Positions 1-6,430 are shown, counted from the stretch's first letter. The stretch: DNA of 8,717 nucleotides from an uncultured Balneolaceae bacterium (GCA_937982515.1 CALJMB010000370.1:1-8717), one strand, 5' to 3'. Program-made: numbers and translations. The notes: generated from the letters alone by a model not told the origin.

Positions 1-125
1 AATGGCGCGGACAACGGCTCGTGCCCCTTACGGCAGGAGCGCGAACGGTTCAGCCGGCAGGCAGCTTGCAGAATCACCCCCTTTGCCCTTTCACTTTTCA
101 TCTTTTACTATCACTTTTCACCAAT

Positions 126-1496
126 ATGACAGCCAAAAAAGACATCAGCGTAATCTTATTTATTGGCCCCGAAGCAAACATCCTGGAAGAAAACGGTTCT
201 GCTGCAGCTCAACTGGAGGAGATGTTCCATGAAGTGTACTGGCTCATTCCGTCCGATACGAACGGAAAGTGGACGCAACAGCTTTCCGGCAGCAAGTATC
301 TGGAGTACAATAAGAGCGCGGCCGGTAAACTGGAGGCGCTGAATCTCGCCGCGTCAGAGTGTACGGGGGGGTGGCTGTTCTATCTGGAACCGGATGAGCG
401 ATGTAACTGGCATCAGCTTCTATCTCTCTCTTTGCCGCCAGACAAACAGACGGCATACGCGGTAGGACTGGCCAATGCCGGCTCGGGCATGCCCAAAAAA
501 ATAAATTATCAGATTCGGTTATTCCCCAATCCCAAAAAAAAGACACACATATTTCGGGGATCGGCTCTGCCGGATATACACCCGACCTTTTTAAACGAAG
601 GATGGGAACTTGATTTTTTGTCCTTTGAGATAGAAAAAGAGCAATCGATATACGAAGAAGCATTTGATGAGTTAAAAAATAGTGCTGCCGAAGCAAAAGA
701 CCCACTCTCCTTATTAGCCTGCGGTATTTTGGAGGCCGACAGAGAAGATTTTAAGCAGGCTTGCAGCTATTTTCTCAAAGCTCTGGAATCGGATGGATTG
801 TTTCTGTTTGATGAGTTAGCTGCCTATAACAGCCTCGGTGAGGTGCTTAGCGAGCAAGGCCGGTGGTTTGAAGCCAAGCGGTATGTGCAGAAATCCATTG
901 ATAAATGTCCCGACCAGCGCGCGGCCTATCTGCTGATGTATAAAATTAACAGCTATATACACGAATGGAATGGCGCTTACGAGTGCCTGAGCCTCTATGA
1001 ACAGCATGCCCGGCAGCCGACCCGGGCCAACCTGGATGTTCACCTTCCGGAGGGGGAGCTAAAACTGCTGAAGGGAGAGGTGTTGTTTAAGCTCAACGAA
1101 ATTGAACAGGCATTTCACTATTACGGGCAATTCTATGAAGAGCGGGAGGGCAAGATAAATCCGGTTATCATCGAACGGCTCCTCATCTATGCTATTGAAA
1201 CAGATGACTTTGAGAGAGCCAAACACTATCTGGGCAGTCTGTTTAATCCCTATCTGCCGGATATGCTGGACAGCGTCATGGAGGTAAAGCTGCACGAGAC
1301 GCTCACTCTCTTTATGGAAAACGGCTGGCATGATTTTGTGTTTAACCTGTATGAACGCCTGTATAATGCCAGAAAAAACAAAGACCTGCTTTTGCGATGG
1401 ACGGCTACGCTGGTAAAAGCCGGCCGGGTAGATAAAGCCCGCCGGCTAATAGCAGCAGAGGGCAATCAATTCAATGTCTGGGCCGAAAAAGCGTGA
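126..1496 (+). CDS. Glycosyltransferase-like protein with TPR repeats
   Basis: 456 residues from the ATG at 126. An upstream in-frame ATG at 21 would add 35 low-complexity residues (Pro, Ser, Phe-rich) read from what looks like intergenic DNA, so I prefer 126; no clear Shine-Dalgarno supports either. The N-terminal ~170 residues recall family-2 glycosyltransferases that precede TPR arrays: KLEALNLAASECTGGWLFYL followed by EPDE (about 68-91) sits where the family has 'A.N.a...a.gdWil.lDaDE', and IRLFPNP (about 132-138) sits where it has 'R.fRN'. The DxD metal-binding motif is altered to EPDE, so catalysis is doubtful. From about residue 190 to the end the protein is helical with TPR-like pairs (for example LAAYNSLGEVLSEQGRWFEA and GEVLFKLNEIEQAFHYYGQF). 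It converges on the flagellar regulator. A role in surface or flagellin glycosylation is only suggested by the neighbourhood; a pure TPR scaffold is the alternative. Confidence 0.72.
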   Translation: MTAKKDISVILFIGPEANILEENGSAAAQLEEMFHEVYWLIPSDTNGKWTQQLSGSKYLEYNKSAAGKLEALNLAASECTGGWLFYLEPDERCNWHQLLSLSLPPDKQTAYAVGLANAGSGMPKKINYQIRLFPNPKKKTHIFRGSALPDIHPTFLNEGWELDFLSFEIEKEQSIYEEAFDELKNSAAEAKDPLSLLACGILEADREDFKQACSYFLKALESDGLFLFDELAAYNSLGEVLSEQGRWFEAKRYVQKSIDKCPDQRAAYLLMYKINSYIHEWNGAYECLSLYEQHARQPTRANLDVHLPEGELKLLKGEVLFKLNEIEQAFHYYGQFYEEREGKINPVIIERLLIYAIETDDFERAKHYLGSLFNPYLPDMLDSVMEVKLHETLTLFMENGWHDFVFNLYERLYNARKNKDLLLRWTATLVKAGRVDKARRLIAAEGNQFNVWAEKA

Positions 1497-1515
1497 TGCC
1501 AGACGCAATACCCGG

Positions 1516-1571
1516 CCCCTCCCCTTATGATGTGGGAAGTCTCCAGACTTCCCACATCATAAGGGGAGGGG
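1516..1571. repeat. Perfect 26-bp stem, 4-nt loop, with an extra half-copy
   Basis: The arms 1516-1541 and 1546-1571 are exact reverse complements around the loop TCCA. The outer part is GC-rich (CCCCTCCCC / GGGGAGGGG) and the inner part is TTATGATGTGGGAAGTC. A third copy of the right arm (AGACTTCCCACATCATAAGG and two more G) lies at 1597-1618, so the element is a hairpin plus a solo half-site. It begins 19 bp after the stop codon of the upstream gene. There is no T-tract downstream. It could act as a bidirectional transcription barrier or be a mobile palindromic repeat. Confidence 0.85.
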
Positions 1572-1573
1572 CA

Positions 1574-1587
1574 CGAGCGGACGCTCG
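1574..1587. repeat. Short palindrome CGAGCG-GA-CGCTCG
   Basis: A 6-bp inverted repeat around GA lies between the large hairpin at 1516-1571 and the solo half-copy at 1597-1618. It looks like a module of the same composite repeat; nothing else suggests a function. Confidence 0.6.
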
Positions 1588-1663
1588 CGCCATTAAAGAC
1601 TTCCCACATCATAAGGGGGCTCCTTTCACCAGATCTGTTATATACTCTGTATAGAAGTCTTTC

Positions 1664-1683
1664 TCCCGACAGGCCTGTCGGGA
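1664..1683. repeat. Perfect 20-bp palindrome
   Basis: TCCCGACAGG is followed directly by its reverse complement CCTGTCGGGA, giving a dyad with no spacer. Protein operators often have this form, but no gene starts nearby and it sits within a palindrome cluster, so a repeat element is more likely. Confidence 0.6.
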
Positions 1684-1785
1684 AGGGGAAAACAAAAGGG
1701 GTGGGTCTACACGAGCACGGACCGATAATAAACGCCGAAGAGCCTGAAAAAGGCCACCCGGTGGCCCCGGCCTTCAGGGTAATTG

Positions 1786-1805
1786 CCCCGGCCTTCAGGC
1801 CGGGG
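1786..1805. repeat. REP-like hairpin CCCCGGCCT-TC-AGGCCGGGG
   Basis: Perfect 9-bp arms surround TC. Its left half, GCCCCGGCCTTCAGG, is also present as a direct copy at 1764-1778. A sister hairpin of the same design (CCCCGGCTT-AA-AAGCCGGGG) begins exactly 100 bp further at 1886. Confidence 0.75.
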
Positions 1806-1829
1806 ATCAAAGGCCACCCCCACCCACGT

Positions 1830-1872
1830 AGGGCTTTAGCCCTTCCCAGTGTGCCGAAAGGGCTAAAACCCT
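1830..1872. repeat. Inverted repeat around AGGGCTTTAGCCCTT
   Basis: AGGGCTTTAGCCCTT (1830-1844) pairs with AAGGGCTAAAACCCT (1858-1872) with one non-matching position, across a 13-nt spacer. Each arm is itself nearly palindromic (AGGGCT..AGCCCT). It is flanked on both sides by CCCCGG-type hairpins. Confidence 0.7.
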
Positions 1873-1885
1873 GCCGTTTTGCCCA

Positions 1886-1905
1886 CCCCGGCTTAAAAGC
1901 CGGGG
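1886..1905. repeat. REP-like hairpin CCCCGGCTT-AA-AAGCCGGGG
   Basis: Perfect 9-bp arms surround AA. It is the second member of the family seen at 1786-1805, differing at the arm base next to the loop (CCT versus CTT) and in the loop itself. Confidence 0.75.
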
Positions 1906-2005
1906 CCATCAGGCCGACATCATGAAATGCAATTCGTAAACGGTGAGAACTAAGCTTCTACAGAAGAATTCGGGCCGGCGCAACCCGCGGCTGGGTCTCC
2001 GGATG

Positions 2006-2052
2006 CGGCTATCACCCTGACAGGGTTTCAAACCCTGTCAGGGTGATAGCCG
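2006..2052. repeat. Perfect 23-bp inverted repeat built from two ACCCTGWCAGGGT units
   Basis: The arms 2006-2028 and 2030-2052 are exact reverse complements around one base, and the centre reads GGGTTTCAAACCC. Each arm contains a 13-nt palindrome of its own: ACCCTGACAGGGT (2014-2026) and ACCCTGTCAGGGT (2032-2044). It ends 18 bp before the stop codon of the leftward regulator gene, where a terminator would sit, but no T-tract follows on the minus strand (CGCATCC...). The same core recurs at 4583-4595. Confidence 0.85.
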
Positions 2053-2070
2053 TGGTACGGCGCTCTGCAC

Positions 2071-3504
2071 TTACTTCTTCAGCTTATTCCGTATGGTCCG
2101 GTCAGAAATTTTGAGGAGCTTAGCCGCCTCCTTCTGGTTACCGTTGGTCTTCTCCAGCGCCTTCTCGATGAGCTTCATCTCCATATCTTCTATAGGGATA
2201 ACCTTAATCTCATCAAACCAATCTTCGATATGCTCATTGTCCAGATTCTCGAACAGGCTATTCTGAAGATGGGCAACCTCTATCTGCCGCGAATCTCCCG
2301 ACATGATAACACCTCGCTGAATCAGATTCTCCAGTTCCCGCACATTCCCGCTCCAGTCCCGGTTTCTGAGATATCCGTAGAGCTCGTCTGAAATCTCTTT
2401 CGGCTCAAAATCGTACTCCTCCGTATACTTTCTGCACATATAATCGGCCAGCAATGGAATATCTTCCGGGCGCTCTCTCAGAGGCGGGATGGATATAGGG
2501 AAAACATTCAGCCGGAAATAGAGATCCTTCCGGAATACCCCGTCTTTAATGGCCTTCCCGATTTCCCGGTTGGTGGTGGCAATAATGCGCACATCCACCT
2601 TATGGGTTTGCTGGCTCCCGATTCGTTTAAATTCTTTTTCCTGGAGCACCCTCAGAAGCTTAGCCTGTACGCTGATATCGATTTCAGTAATCTCATCCAG
2701 TAGCAGCGTGCCGCCGTCGGCCTCGTAAAACGCTCCCCAGCGGTCTTCAATAGCGCCTGTAAACGCGCCTTTGACGTGGCCAAACAGGGTGCTCTCCACA
2801 AGCTCACGGGGCAGATTGGCGCAGTTTATTTTAATGAAGGGCTTATTGGCGCGGTCGCTGTGGCGCTGCACCAGATGGGCAAATACTTCCTTACCCGTGC
2901 CGCTTTCGCCCCGGATGAGGATCGGCGCCCTGGTAGGCGCTATCTGCGGCAGCATGTTGAGCAAGCTTTTGATTTTAGGATGCTCGCCGATTAATTCAAC
3001 CGCACTGGGGACACGTGCTCGTTTCTCCGGATCTGCTTTTAATGAGGATTTTGTCGCTTTTTTATCGGATGCCCGCTCTTTCTGTCCGGCACCGTTATCC
3101 GCTTCCTGAAATCGTTGGGGGTGGGCGGATGAAGACGACGCTCTGAAGTTAAAGTACTGCCTGATCCGGGAGAGGAGTTCGTCGCCGTCAAAGGGTTTGG
3201 TGATATAGTCGAAAGCTCCTTTGCGTATGGCATTGACGGAATGTGCGATATTACCGAAACCGGTGATCATAATGACCCCCGTATCAGGATGGTTTTTCAG
3301 GGTATAATTCAACACTTCATCCCCCGTCATCTCATTCATCTTGACGTCGGTAATCAGCAGATCATGGCCGTGGTGTTTAAGAGCGTCGAGCGCCTCTGCC
3401 GGCGACTGGAAGGCCTGCACATTATAGTTGTTCAGGGTGAGATGCTCTTTCATATAATCAAGCAAAAGAGAATCATCATCCAATAATAAGATTTCCTTTT
3501 TCAT
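2071..3504 (-). CDS. Sigma-54-dependent NtrC-family response regulator
   Basis: 477 residues with the full three-domain layout. The receiver domain spans about 3-120, with the acidic pocket DDD at 9-11, phospho-acceptor Asp53 (LLITDVKM), Thr81 and Lys103 (TKPF). A charged, Ser/Lys-rich linker runs from about 121 to 165. The AAA+ sigma-54 activator domain spans about 170-410, with Walker A GESGTGKE (199-206), the sigma-54 contact loop GAFTGA (246-251), Walker B GGTLLLDEI (264-272) and the RKDLYFRL sensor/arginine-finger region. A Fis-type helix-turn-helix closes the protein (NGNQKEAAKLLKISDRTIRN, about 454-473). All key residues are intact, so it should be a phosphorylation-switched activator opening sigma-54 promoters. 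Its position behind flagellar genes suggests an FlgR/FleR-like role in flagellar transcription. No histidine kinase partner is in the window. The gene starts 69 nt after the FlgM-like stop, with no clear ribosome-binding site. Confidence 0.95.
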   Translation of the reverse strand: MKKEILLLDDDSLLLDYMKEHLTLNNYNVQAFQSPAEALDALKHHGHDLLITDVKMNEMTGDEVLNYTLKNHPDTGVIMITGFGNIAHSVNAIRKGAFDYITKPFDGDELLSRIRQYFNFRASSSSAHPQRFQEADNGAGQKERASDKKATKSSLKADPEKRARVPSAVELIGEHPKIKSLLNMLPQIAPTRAPILIRGESGTGKEVFAHLVQRHSDRANKPFIKINCANLPRELVESTLFGHVKGAFTGAIEDRWGAFYEADGGTLLLDEITEIDISVQAKLLRVLQEKEFKRIGSQQTHKVDVRIIATTNREIGKAIKDGVFRKDLYFRLNVFPISIPPLRERPEDIPLLADYMCRKYTEEYDFEPKEISDELYGYLRNRDWSGNVRELENLIQRGVIMSGDSRQIEVAHLQNSLFENLDNEHIEDWFDEIKVIPIEDMEMKLIEKALEKTNGNQKEAAKLLKISDRTIRNKLKK

Positions 3505-3573
3505 AGCGCGTCGAACCCTGCCCGGTTATTTTTATAGAAATATTAGAAAAATATAATGTTTAAGCAACCCTAT

Positions 3574-4044
3574 TTACAGGTCCCTTAAACTTTCTAATAT
3601 AAGATCGACAGTAGTGTCAACTGCTTCGTCATTTTCAATAAGAAAATGCTGGTGTTCTGGCGTCAGAAGATGGGCGATTGAAGATAGTTCAGGTTCACGG
3701 ACAAGGTGTCCGGCAAGGCGCTCCAGAACAAATGCATGAGCCAGTTTATCTGCAACGTTGTCTATAACCTCGGTTTTGCCGTATACTCCCTCAGAGAGCG
3801 CGGCTTTAACGCTTATAAGTTCTTTTCTTGAGGCGGACTCTAACTTATCAAACACATCTCTGGCAAACTCAATATCGCTGCTGTAACGCCCGGGTGTAAT
3901 GTGGACGCTGTCGCTCTTAAACGGAGTGCTTCCGGAACTTCCGGACTCGGAAGGGACGCGAACTTCCGTCCGCTGCTGTTTTTTAACGCTTCCGGAATGT
4001 TCCGGGCGTTTAAATGAAGGTCCGTTTAAATTATTGAGGTCCAT
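3574..4044 (-). CDS. FlgM-like anti-sigma-28 factor with C-terminal extension
   Basis: 156 residues. The N-terminal ~45 are disordered (Ser, Lys, Gly, Pro-rich), as in FlgM. Next comes SDSVHIT (about 44-50), matching the FlgM 'DxVxIS' box. After that lies FARDVFDKLESASRKELISV followed by KAALSEGVYGKTEVIDNVADKLAHAF (about 60-105), matching the family pattern 'R..kV..lk..I..G.Y.vd...iA..l' that wraps sigma-28. The remaining ~50 residues (LERLAGHLVREPELSSIAHL onward) are helical and absent from typical ~100-residue FlgM, so this is a long variant or a diverged relative. Known FlgM binds sigma-28 (FliA) and is exported once the hook is complete. The sigma-28-type promoter upstream of fliS fits such a circuit. 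It lies upstream of the sigma-54 regulator and downstream of the FliT/FlgN-like gene. Homology is judged by eye from a weak motif; an unrelated flagellar cluster protein is the alternative. Confidence 0.6.
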   Translation of the reverse strand: MDLNNLNGPSFKRPEHSGSVKKQQRTEVRVPSESGSSGSTPFKSDSVHITPGRYSSDIEFARDVFDKLESASRKELISVKAALSEGVYGKTEVIDNVADKLAHAFVLERLAGHLVREPELSSIAHLLTPEHQHFLIENDEAVDTTVDLILESLRDL

Positions 4045-4061
4045 CTTATGTGTTATAATCA

Positions 4062-4081
4062 GTTATATTGCAGAATATAAC
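4062..4081. promoter_or_regulatory. Palindrome upstream of the FlgM-like gene (operator candidate)
   Basis: GTTATATT and AATATAAC form perfect 8-bp arms around GCAG, 17 bp upstream of the FlgM-like start. A partial third half-site, GTTATAAT, lies at 4052-4059. An AT-rich dyad close to a start codon is typical of a repressor or activator site, but I cannot name the regulator; a fold in the mRNA leader is also possible. Confidence 0.35.
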
Positions 4082-4145
4082 GGTTAGCCACTCCTAAAGC
4101 TATGTTCCTTTTCTTATTTCGGGGCGTGTTGAATGTCGGCACGCC

Positions 4146-4535
4146 CTAGCCTTCCAGTTCCCGGCCCAGGAAGAACGAGTTTGACCGAGGGGCTGTATTC
4201 TGGCGATAACTTTTGATCGAGCGGGATTCCTTTCGGAGATCGTTCAGTTCCTGCTCTTTCTCTTCCCTGAGCTTCCTGATGCCGGAGATGATATGCTCAT
4301 CCAGCAAAGCCAGCTTGTCCAGTTTTGGAAGAATCGCCGCCCTCTGTTCCTCGTCGGAATAATCCGCGCCGGGATGATTCAAAGATTCATTCAGTTGCTG
4401 CAGGCAGCGGGCGCGGTCCAGATACAACTCTGCAAGATGATTTGCAGAGGGTTCGCGTTCGTTTAGCTCTTCCACAATTCTGTGAGACATTGCCAGAAGA
4501 TGGTCTAACTGCTGCGGAACTGCCAAATTATTCAT
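4146..4535 (-). CDS. FliT/FlgN-type flagellar export chaperone
   Basis: 129 residues, almost entirely helical and highly charged, with no membrane segment or signal peptide: the usual look of a flagellar export chaperone. Helices cover about 5-50 and 60-105, the latter ending in LLDEHIISGIRKLREEKEQE with coiled-coil character. The tail SRSIKSYRQNT then SFFLGRELEG resembles the C-terminal 'kaY......fiD' stretch of FliT/FlgN-like proteins. FliT binds FliD, and FlgN binds the hook-filament junction proteins FlgK and FlgL. Lying directly after fliD it is more likely FliT-like, but sequence alone does not decide. It starts 34 nt after the palindrome that follows fliD. Alternatives are a fliD-linked protein of unknown function or FlgN itself. 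Confidence 0.6.
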   Translation of the reverse strand: MNNLAVPQQLDHLLAMSHRIVEELNEREPSANHLAELYLDRARCLQQLNESLNHPGADYSDEEQRAAILPKLDKLALLDEHIISGIRKLREEKEQELNDLRKESRSIKSYRQNTAPRSNSFFLGRELEG

Positions 4536-4569
4536 GGCCGGAATCTTTGTTAAAGTTTAACTAGTGATG

Positions 4570-4608
4570 TATCCTGTGTGTAACCCTGTCAGGGTTACAC
4601 ACAGGATA
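4570..4608. repeat. Perfect 19-bp inverted repeat after fliD
   Basis: TATCCTGTGTGTAACCCTG (4570-4588) and its exact reverse complement (4590-4608) flank a single T. The centre ACCCTGTCAGGGT (4583-4595) is identical to part of the repeat at 2032-2044. It begins 14 bp past the fliD stop and lies before the FliT/FlgN-like gene. It could attenuate read-through from fliD or protect the fliS-fliD mRNA 3' end. On the minus strand no T-run follows, so strong Rho-independent termination is unlikely. Confidence 0.75.
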
Positions 4609-4621
4609 TTTAAAGCTGGAT

Positions 4622-6022
4622 CTAATAGTAATAGCCCATAAACATATTCTGCAGTTGGTTCATCTGGCTTTGTGCTACTGTATATAGCTCTTCCAGCGCC
4701 GCGTATTCCTTTCGTATCCGGGCTTCATATCGTTCCAGATACTTCTCTTCAGATTCTATGCGCCTGTTCAACCGGTCTATCTGGCTGTTGATGCTGTTTT
4801 CAAGTGAGCTCAGGGTGCTGTCGTTGCCGGTTATAAACATGTCGAGGCGTTCCTTAAACCGGGCGGCAATGCCATCGCTCGCGGAGAATAGCTGTTGCAC
4901 CTGGTCTGGCGCGGAGGCCAGGGCTTCATTCAGCTTCCCTGCATTCGCGATGTACATCTCCCCGTTTTGCCGGAATTCAATTCCCAAATCCGCAAGCATG
5001 GAATAATCCGATCCGTCAAGGCTTCCCACCTGTTGAAACCCAATCTGTCGAAGGTCCATGGTAAGGTTACGAAGAGACCGCTCTCCGTAGAGCAAACCGC
5101 GCTGGTTGGTTTCCCCGTCAACATGGGTTCTGGCCCTCAGGGTAGAGTTCATTTCATTAAACTTCTTGATGAAATCGTTGATCACCCCTTTGGAGGCTTC
5201 CGTGTCATGGCTGACCTCGATCTTCTCGGCGATGGTTGTCTGCCCCTTCAATTCAAAACTGATGCCGTTAATGGCGTCGTCTATCAGGTTTGAAGACCGC
5301 TCGAAGGCTATGCCGTCGATGGTAAATTTGGCGTTAAGCTCGCCGGCCGCATAATAGCTTGAGAGGTTCAGGCCATTGACGGGATCGTCAAAATCTCCGC
5401 TTACATTCTCGATGCTTATGCGGTGGTCCTCGCCGGTTGCATTGCTTTTAATAGACAGCTGCACCTCGGTGCTGTTAACCTGAAAAACTTCGGCCTCGAC
5501 CTGTTCTCCCAGCTGATTGCTTATTTCCTGGCTGACAGCCTCCAGCACTTCTTTGTTTGTAAGGCCTGTGGTATCTACCGTTATCGTTACGGGTCCGTTG
5601 GAGCCGACTGTAATATCAAAAGTGCCCGTTCCGGTTGAGCTAAGATCCGCACCGTCCGCAGTGAAGGCAGCCGAGTGCACCAGATCCTTTTTTGCCAGCT
5701 GGTCTACCGTTATGTCATACGTATTCTGGGATGCCGACTCGCCCGTGGAGAGAATGTGTATAAGGCCTGAGTTGGTCGATTCCGCTTTCAGGCTGCCGAT
5801 GTTATTATCGAATTCGGATGACAGCGAATTGGTAATGGTGAGCAGCCCCGAAACCTTGCTCTTCACATCGTCCAGAGCGCCGATTTTAGAGTTCAGCTGA
5901 ACCTTCTGAGATTCCAGTAACTGCTGGTCGATCCGCTGGAGCTTAACCAGGTTTTGGATGATATCCTCGAACTGGCTCTGATAAATAGAACCTTTCCCCG
6001 CATTCACACTGTTGATACTCAT
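4622..6022 (-). CDS. fliD: Flagellar filament cap / hook-associated protein 2 FliD
   Basis: 466 residues, a normal length for FliD. The N-terminal part (YQSQFEDIIQNLVKLQRIDQ, about 14-33, with amphipathic helix to ~70) is the FliD N-terminal coiled-coil region. Next come beta-rich domains with NTYDITVDQLAKKDLVHSA (about 99-117) and LNAKFTIDGIAFERSSNLID (about 229-248), a classic FliD stretch followed by INGISFELKG. The C-terminal domain ends in a long coiled coil (SLENSINSQIDRLNRRIESE onward, about 405-455) and the tail QMNQLQNMFMGYYY. FliD is exported and forms the cap under which flagellin subunits polymerise. The start overlaps the fliS stop (ATGA), and a strong GGAGGG ribosome-binding site lies 8 nt upstream. 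The downstream FliT/FlgN-like gene may encode its chaperone. Confidence 0.95.
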   Translation of the reverse strand: MSINSVNAGKGSIYQSQFEDIIQNLVKLQRIDQQLLESQKVQLNSKIGALDDVKSKVSGLLTITNSLSSEFDNNIGSLKAESTNSGLIHILSTGESASQNTYDITVDQLAKKDLVHSAAFTADGADLSSTGTGTFDITVGSNGPVTITVDTTGLTNKEVLEAVSQEISNQLGEQVEAEVFQVNSTEVQLSIKSNATGEDHRISIENVSGDFDDPVNGLNLSSYYAAGELNAKFTIDGIAFERSSNLIDDAINGISFELKGQTTIAEKIEVSHDTEASKGVINDFIKKFNEMNSTLRARTHVDGETNQRGLLYGERSLRNLTMDLRQIGFQQVGSLDGSDYSMLADLGIEFRQNGEMYIANAGKLNEALASAPDQVQQLFSASDGIAARFKERLDMFITGNDSTLSSLENSINSQIDRLNRRIESEEKYLERYEARIRKEYAALEELYTVAQSQMNQLQNMFMGYYY

Positions 6023-6366
6023 ACTACATACCCTCCTTTAGGAGATTTTGGTTTCTTTTGAGATCCCTGAGGCTCTACATGCTCTTTCCAGGCATCCCGG
6101 ATATCTTTTAACAGATTGTATACTTCGTCAAACTTCCCTACGCGCGCCTGCTTCTGGCAGTACTTATACAGCTCAAACAGGGAGCCGGAAAGCTCATAAT
6201 CATAATTCAGCCCTTTAATAAGCGTTGATAAAACCTCTACCACCCGCTCATCGTCTTTACGGTGGCAGGCCTGAATAGCGTAATCATAAAGCTTGGTAAC
6301 CAGCGCTTCAGGTGAAGCACTCAGAATTTCCTGGCGCTGATATTGAAGGTGTGGACTGTTTCTCAT
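6019..6366 (-). CDS. fliS: Flagellin-specific export chaperone FliS
   Basis: 115 residues from the ATG at 6366. Near the N-terminus YQRQEILSASPEALVTKLYD matches the conserved FliS start 'Y....v.tAspeeLv.mLYd'. Four-helix-bundle segments follow (VVEVLSTLIKGLNYDYE, LFELYKYCQKQARVGKFDEV), and then the typical LLKDIRDAWKEHV. FliS holds flagellin in the cytosol and hands it to the export gate, preventing early polymerisation. A longer frame exists from a TTG at 6444 (141 residues), but the extra 26 residues are not FliS-like. A sigma-28-type promoter inside that extension (6404-6430) would start transcription downstream of the TTG. The Lys/Pro/Gly-rich C-terminal tail overlaps the fliD ribosome-binding site. 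First gene of the leftward flagellar set. Confidence 0.93.
   Translation of the reverse strand: MRNSPHLQYQRQEILSASPEALVTKLYDYAIQACHRKDDERVVEVLSTLIKGLNYDYELSGSLFELYKYCQKQARVGKFDEVYNLLKDIRDAWKEHVEPQGSQKKPKSPKGGYVV
6031..6044 (-). promoter_or_regulatory. Strong Shine-Dalgarno of fliD within a small hairpin
   Basis: On the minus strand AAAGGAGGG lies 8 nt before the fliD ATG, by far the best ribosome-binding site in the window. It overlaps CTCC-TAAA-GGAG, a 4-bp stem with a 4-nt loop that would partly hide the GGAG. It lies inside the fliS coding end, so ribosomes finishing fliS would open it. Together with the ATGA overlap this suggests translational coupling of cap synthesis to chaperone synthesis (inference). 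Confidence 0.6.
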
Positions 6367-6403
6367 TGCTGTTAAAGAAATTGGATTAATGCTTACCTTA
6401 TGC

Positions 6404-6430
6404 TTATCGGAAAGAGAGGCCAATTTCTTA
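6404..6430 (-). promoter_or_regulatory. Sigma-28 (FliA-type) promoter of fliS-fliD
   Basis: Reading leftward, TAAG (6430-6427), a 15-nt spacer and TCCGATAA (6411-6404) match the sigma-28 consensus TAAA-N15-GCCGATAA at 10 of 12 positions with exact spacing. Transcription would begin near 6397, leaving a ~30-nt leader before the fliS ATG at 6366. Class-3 flagellar genes such as fliS and fliD are often driven by this factor, and a FlgM-like anti-sigma gene lies downstream. Confidence 0.7.

Larger units (their letters stand above)
1497..2070. repeat. Convergent intergenic region packed with palindromes
   Basis: This 574-bp gap lies between two converging genes and holds no convincing gene; ORFs here are by-products of GC-rich palindromes. 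It contains at least seven inverted repeats: 1516-1571, 1574-1587, 1664-1683, 1752-1766, 1786-1805, 1830-1872 and 1886-1905, plus the large one at 2006-2052, each described separately where notable. None is followed by a clear T-run, so they look more like dispersed REP-type elements than classical intrinsic terminators. They could still stop transcription from both sides or protect 3' ends. Confidence 0.8.

Noticed and set aside
21..125. Upstream in-frame ATG adding 35 residues to the GT/TPR protein
   Set aside because: The extra peptide is low-complexity and reads through CTTTTCA-rich intergenic-like sequence; the protein-like pattern begins at the ATG at 126.
244..705. 153-residue minus-strand ORF
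   Set aside because: Antisense shadow of the GT/TPR gene with no recognisable domain.
1466..1925. ORFs on both strands through the palindrome island
   Set aside because: They arise because GC-rich palindromes lack stop codons in several frames; the products are Pro/Gly/Ala-rich translated repeats.
2771..3109. Plus-strand ORFs opposite the sigma-54 regulator
   Set aside because: Shadows of the AAA+ domain coding sequence, which is unmistakable on the minus strand.
3505..3573. Sigma-54 promoter ahead of the regulator gene
   Set aside because: No GG-N10-GC element is present in the gap; only AT-rich sequence with a weak TTGCTT/TAATAT pair.
4054..4059. TATAAT on the plus strand as a -10 box
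   Set aside because: No plus-strand gene follows; the hexamer belongs to the AT-rich dyad region in front of a minus-strand gene.
4122..4146. GGGCGTG/CACGCCC hairpin at the end of the FliT/FlgN-like gene as terminator
   Set aside because: A 7-bp stem with an 11-nt loop and no T-run on the minus strand; too weak to list as a terminator.
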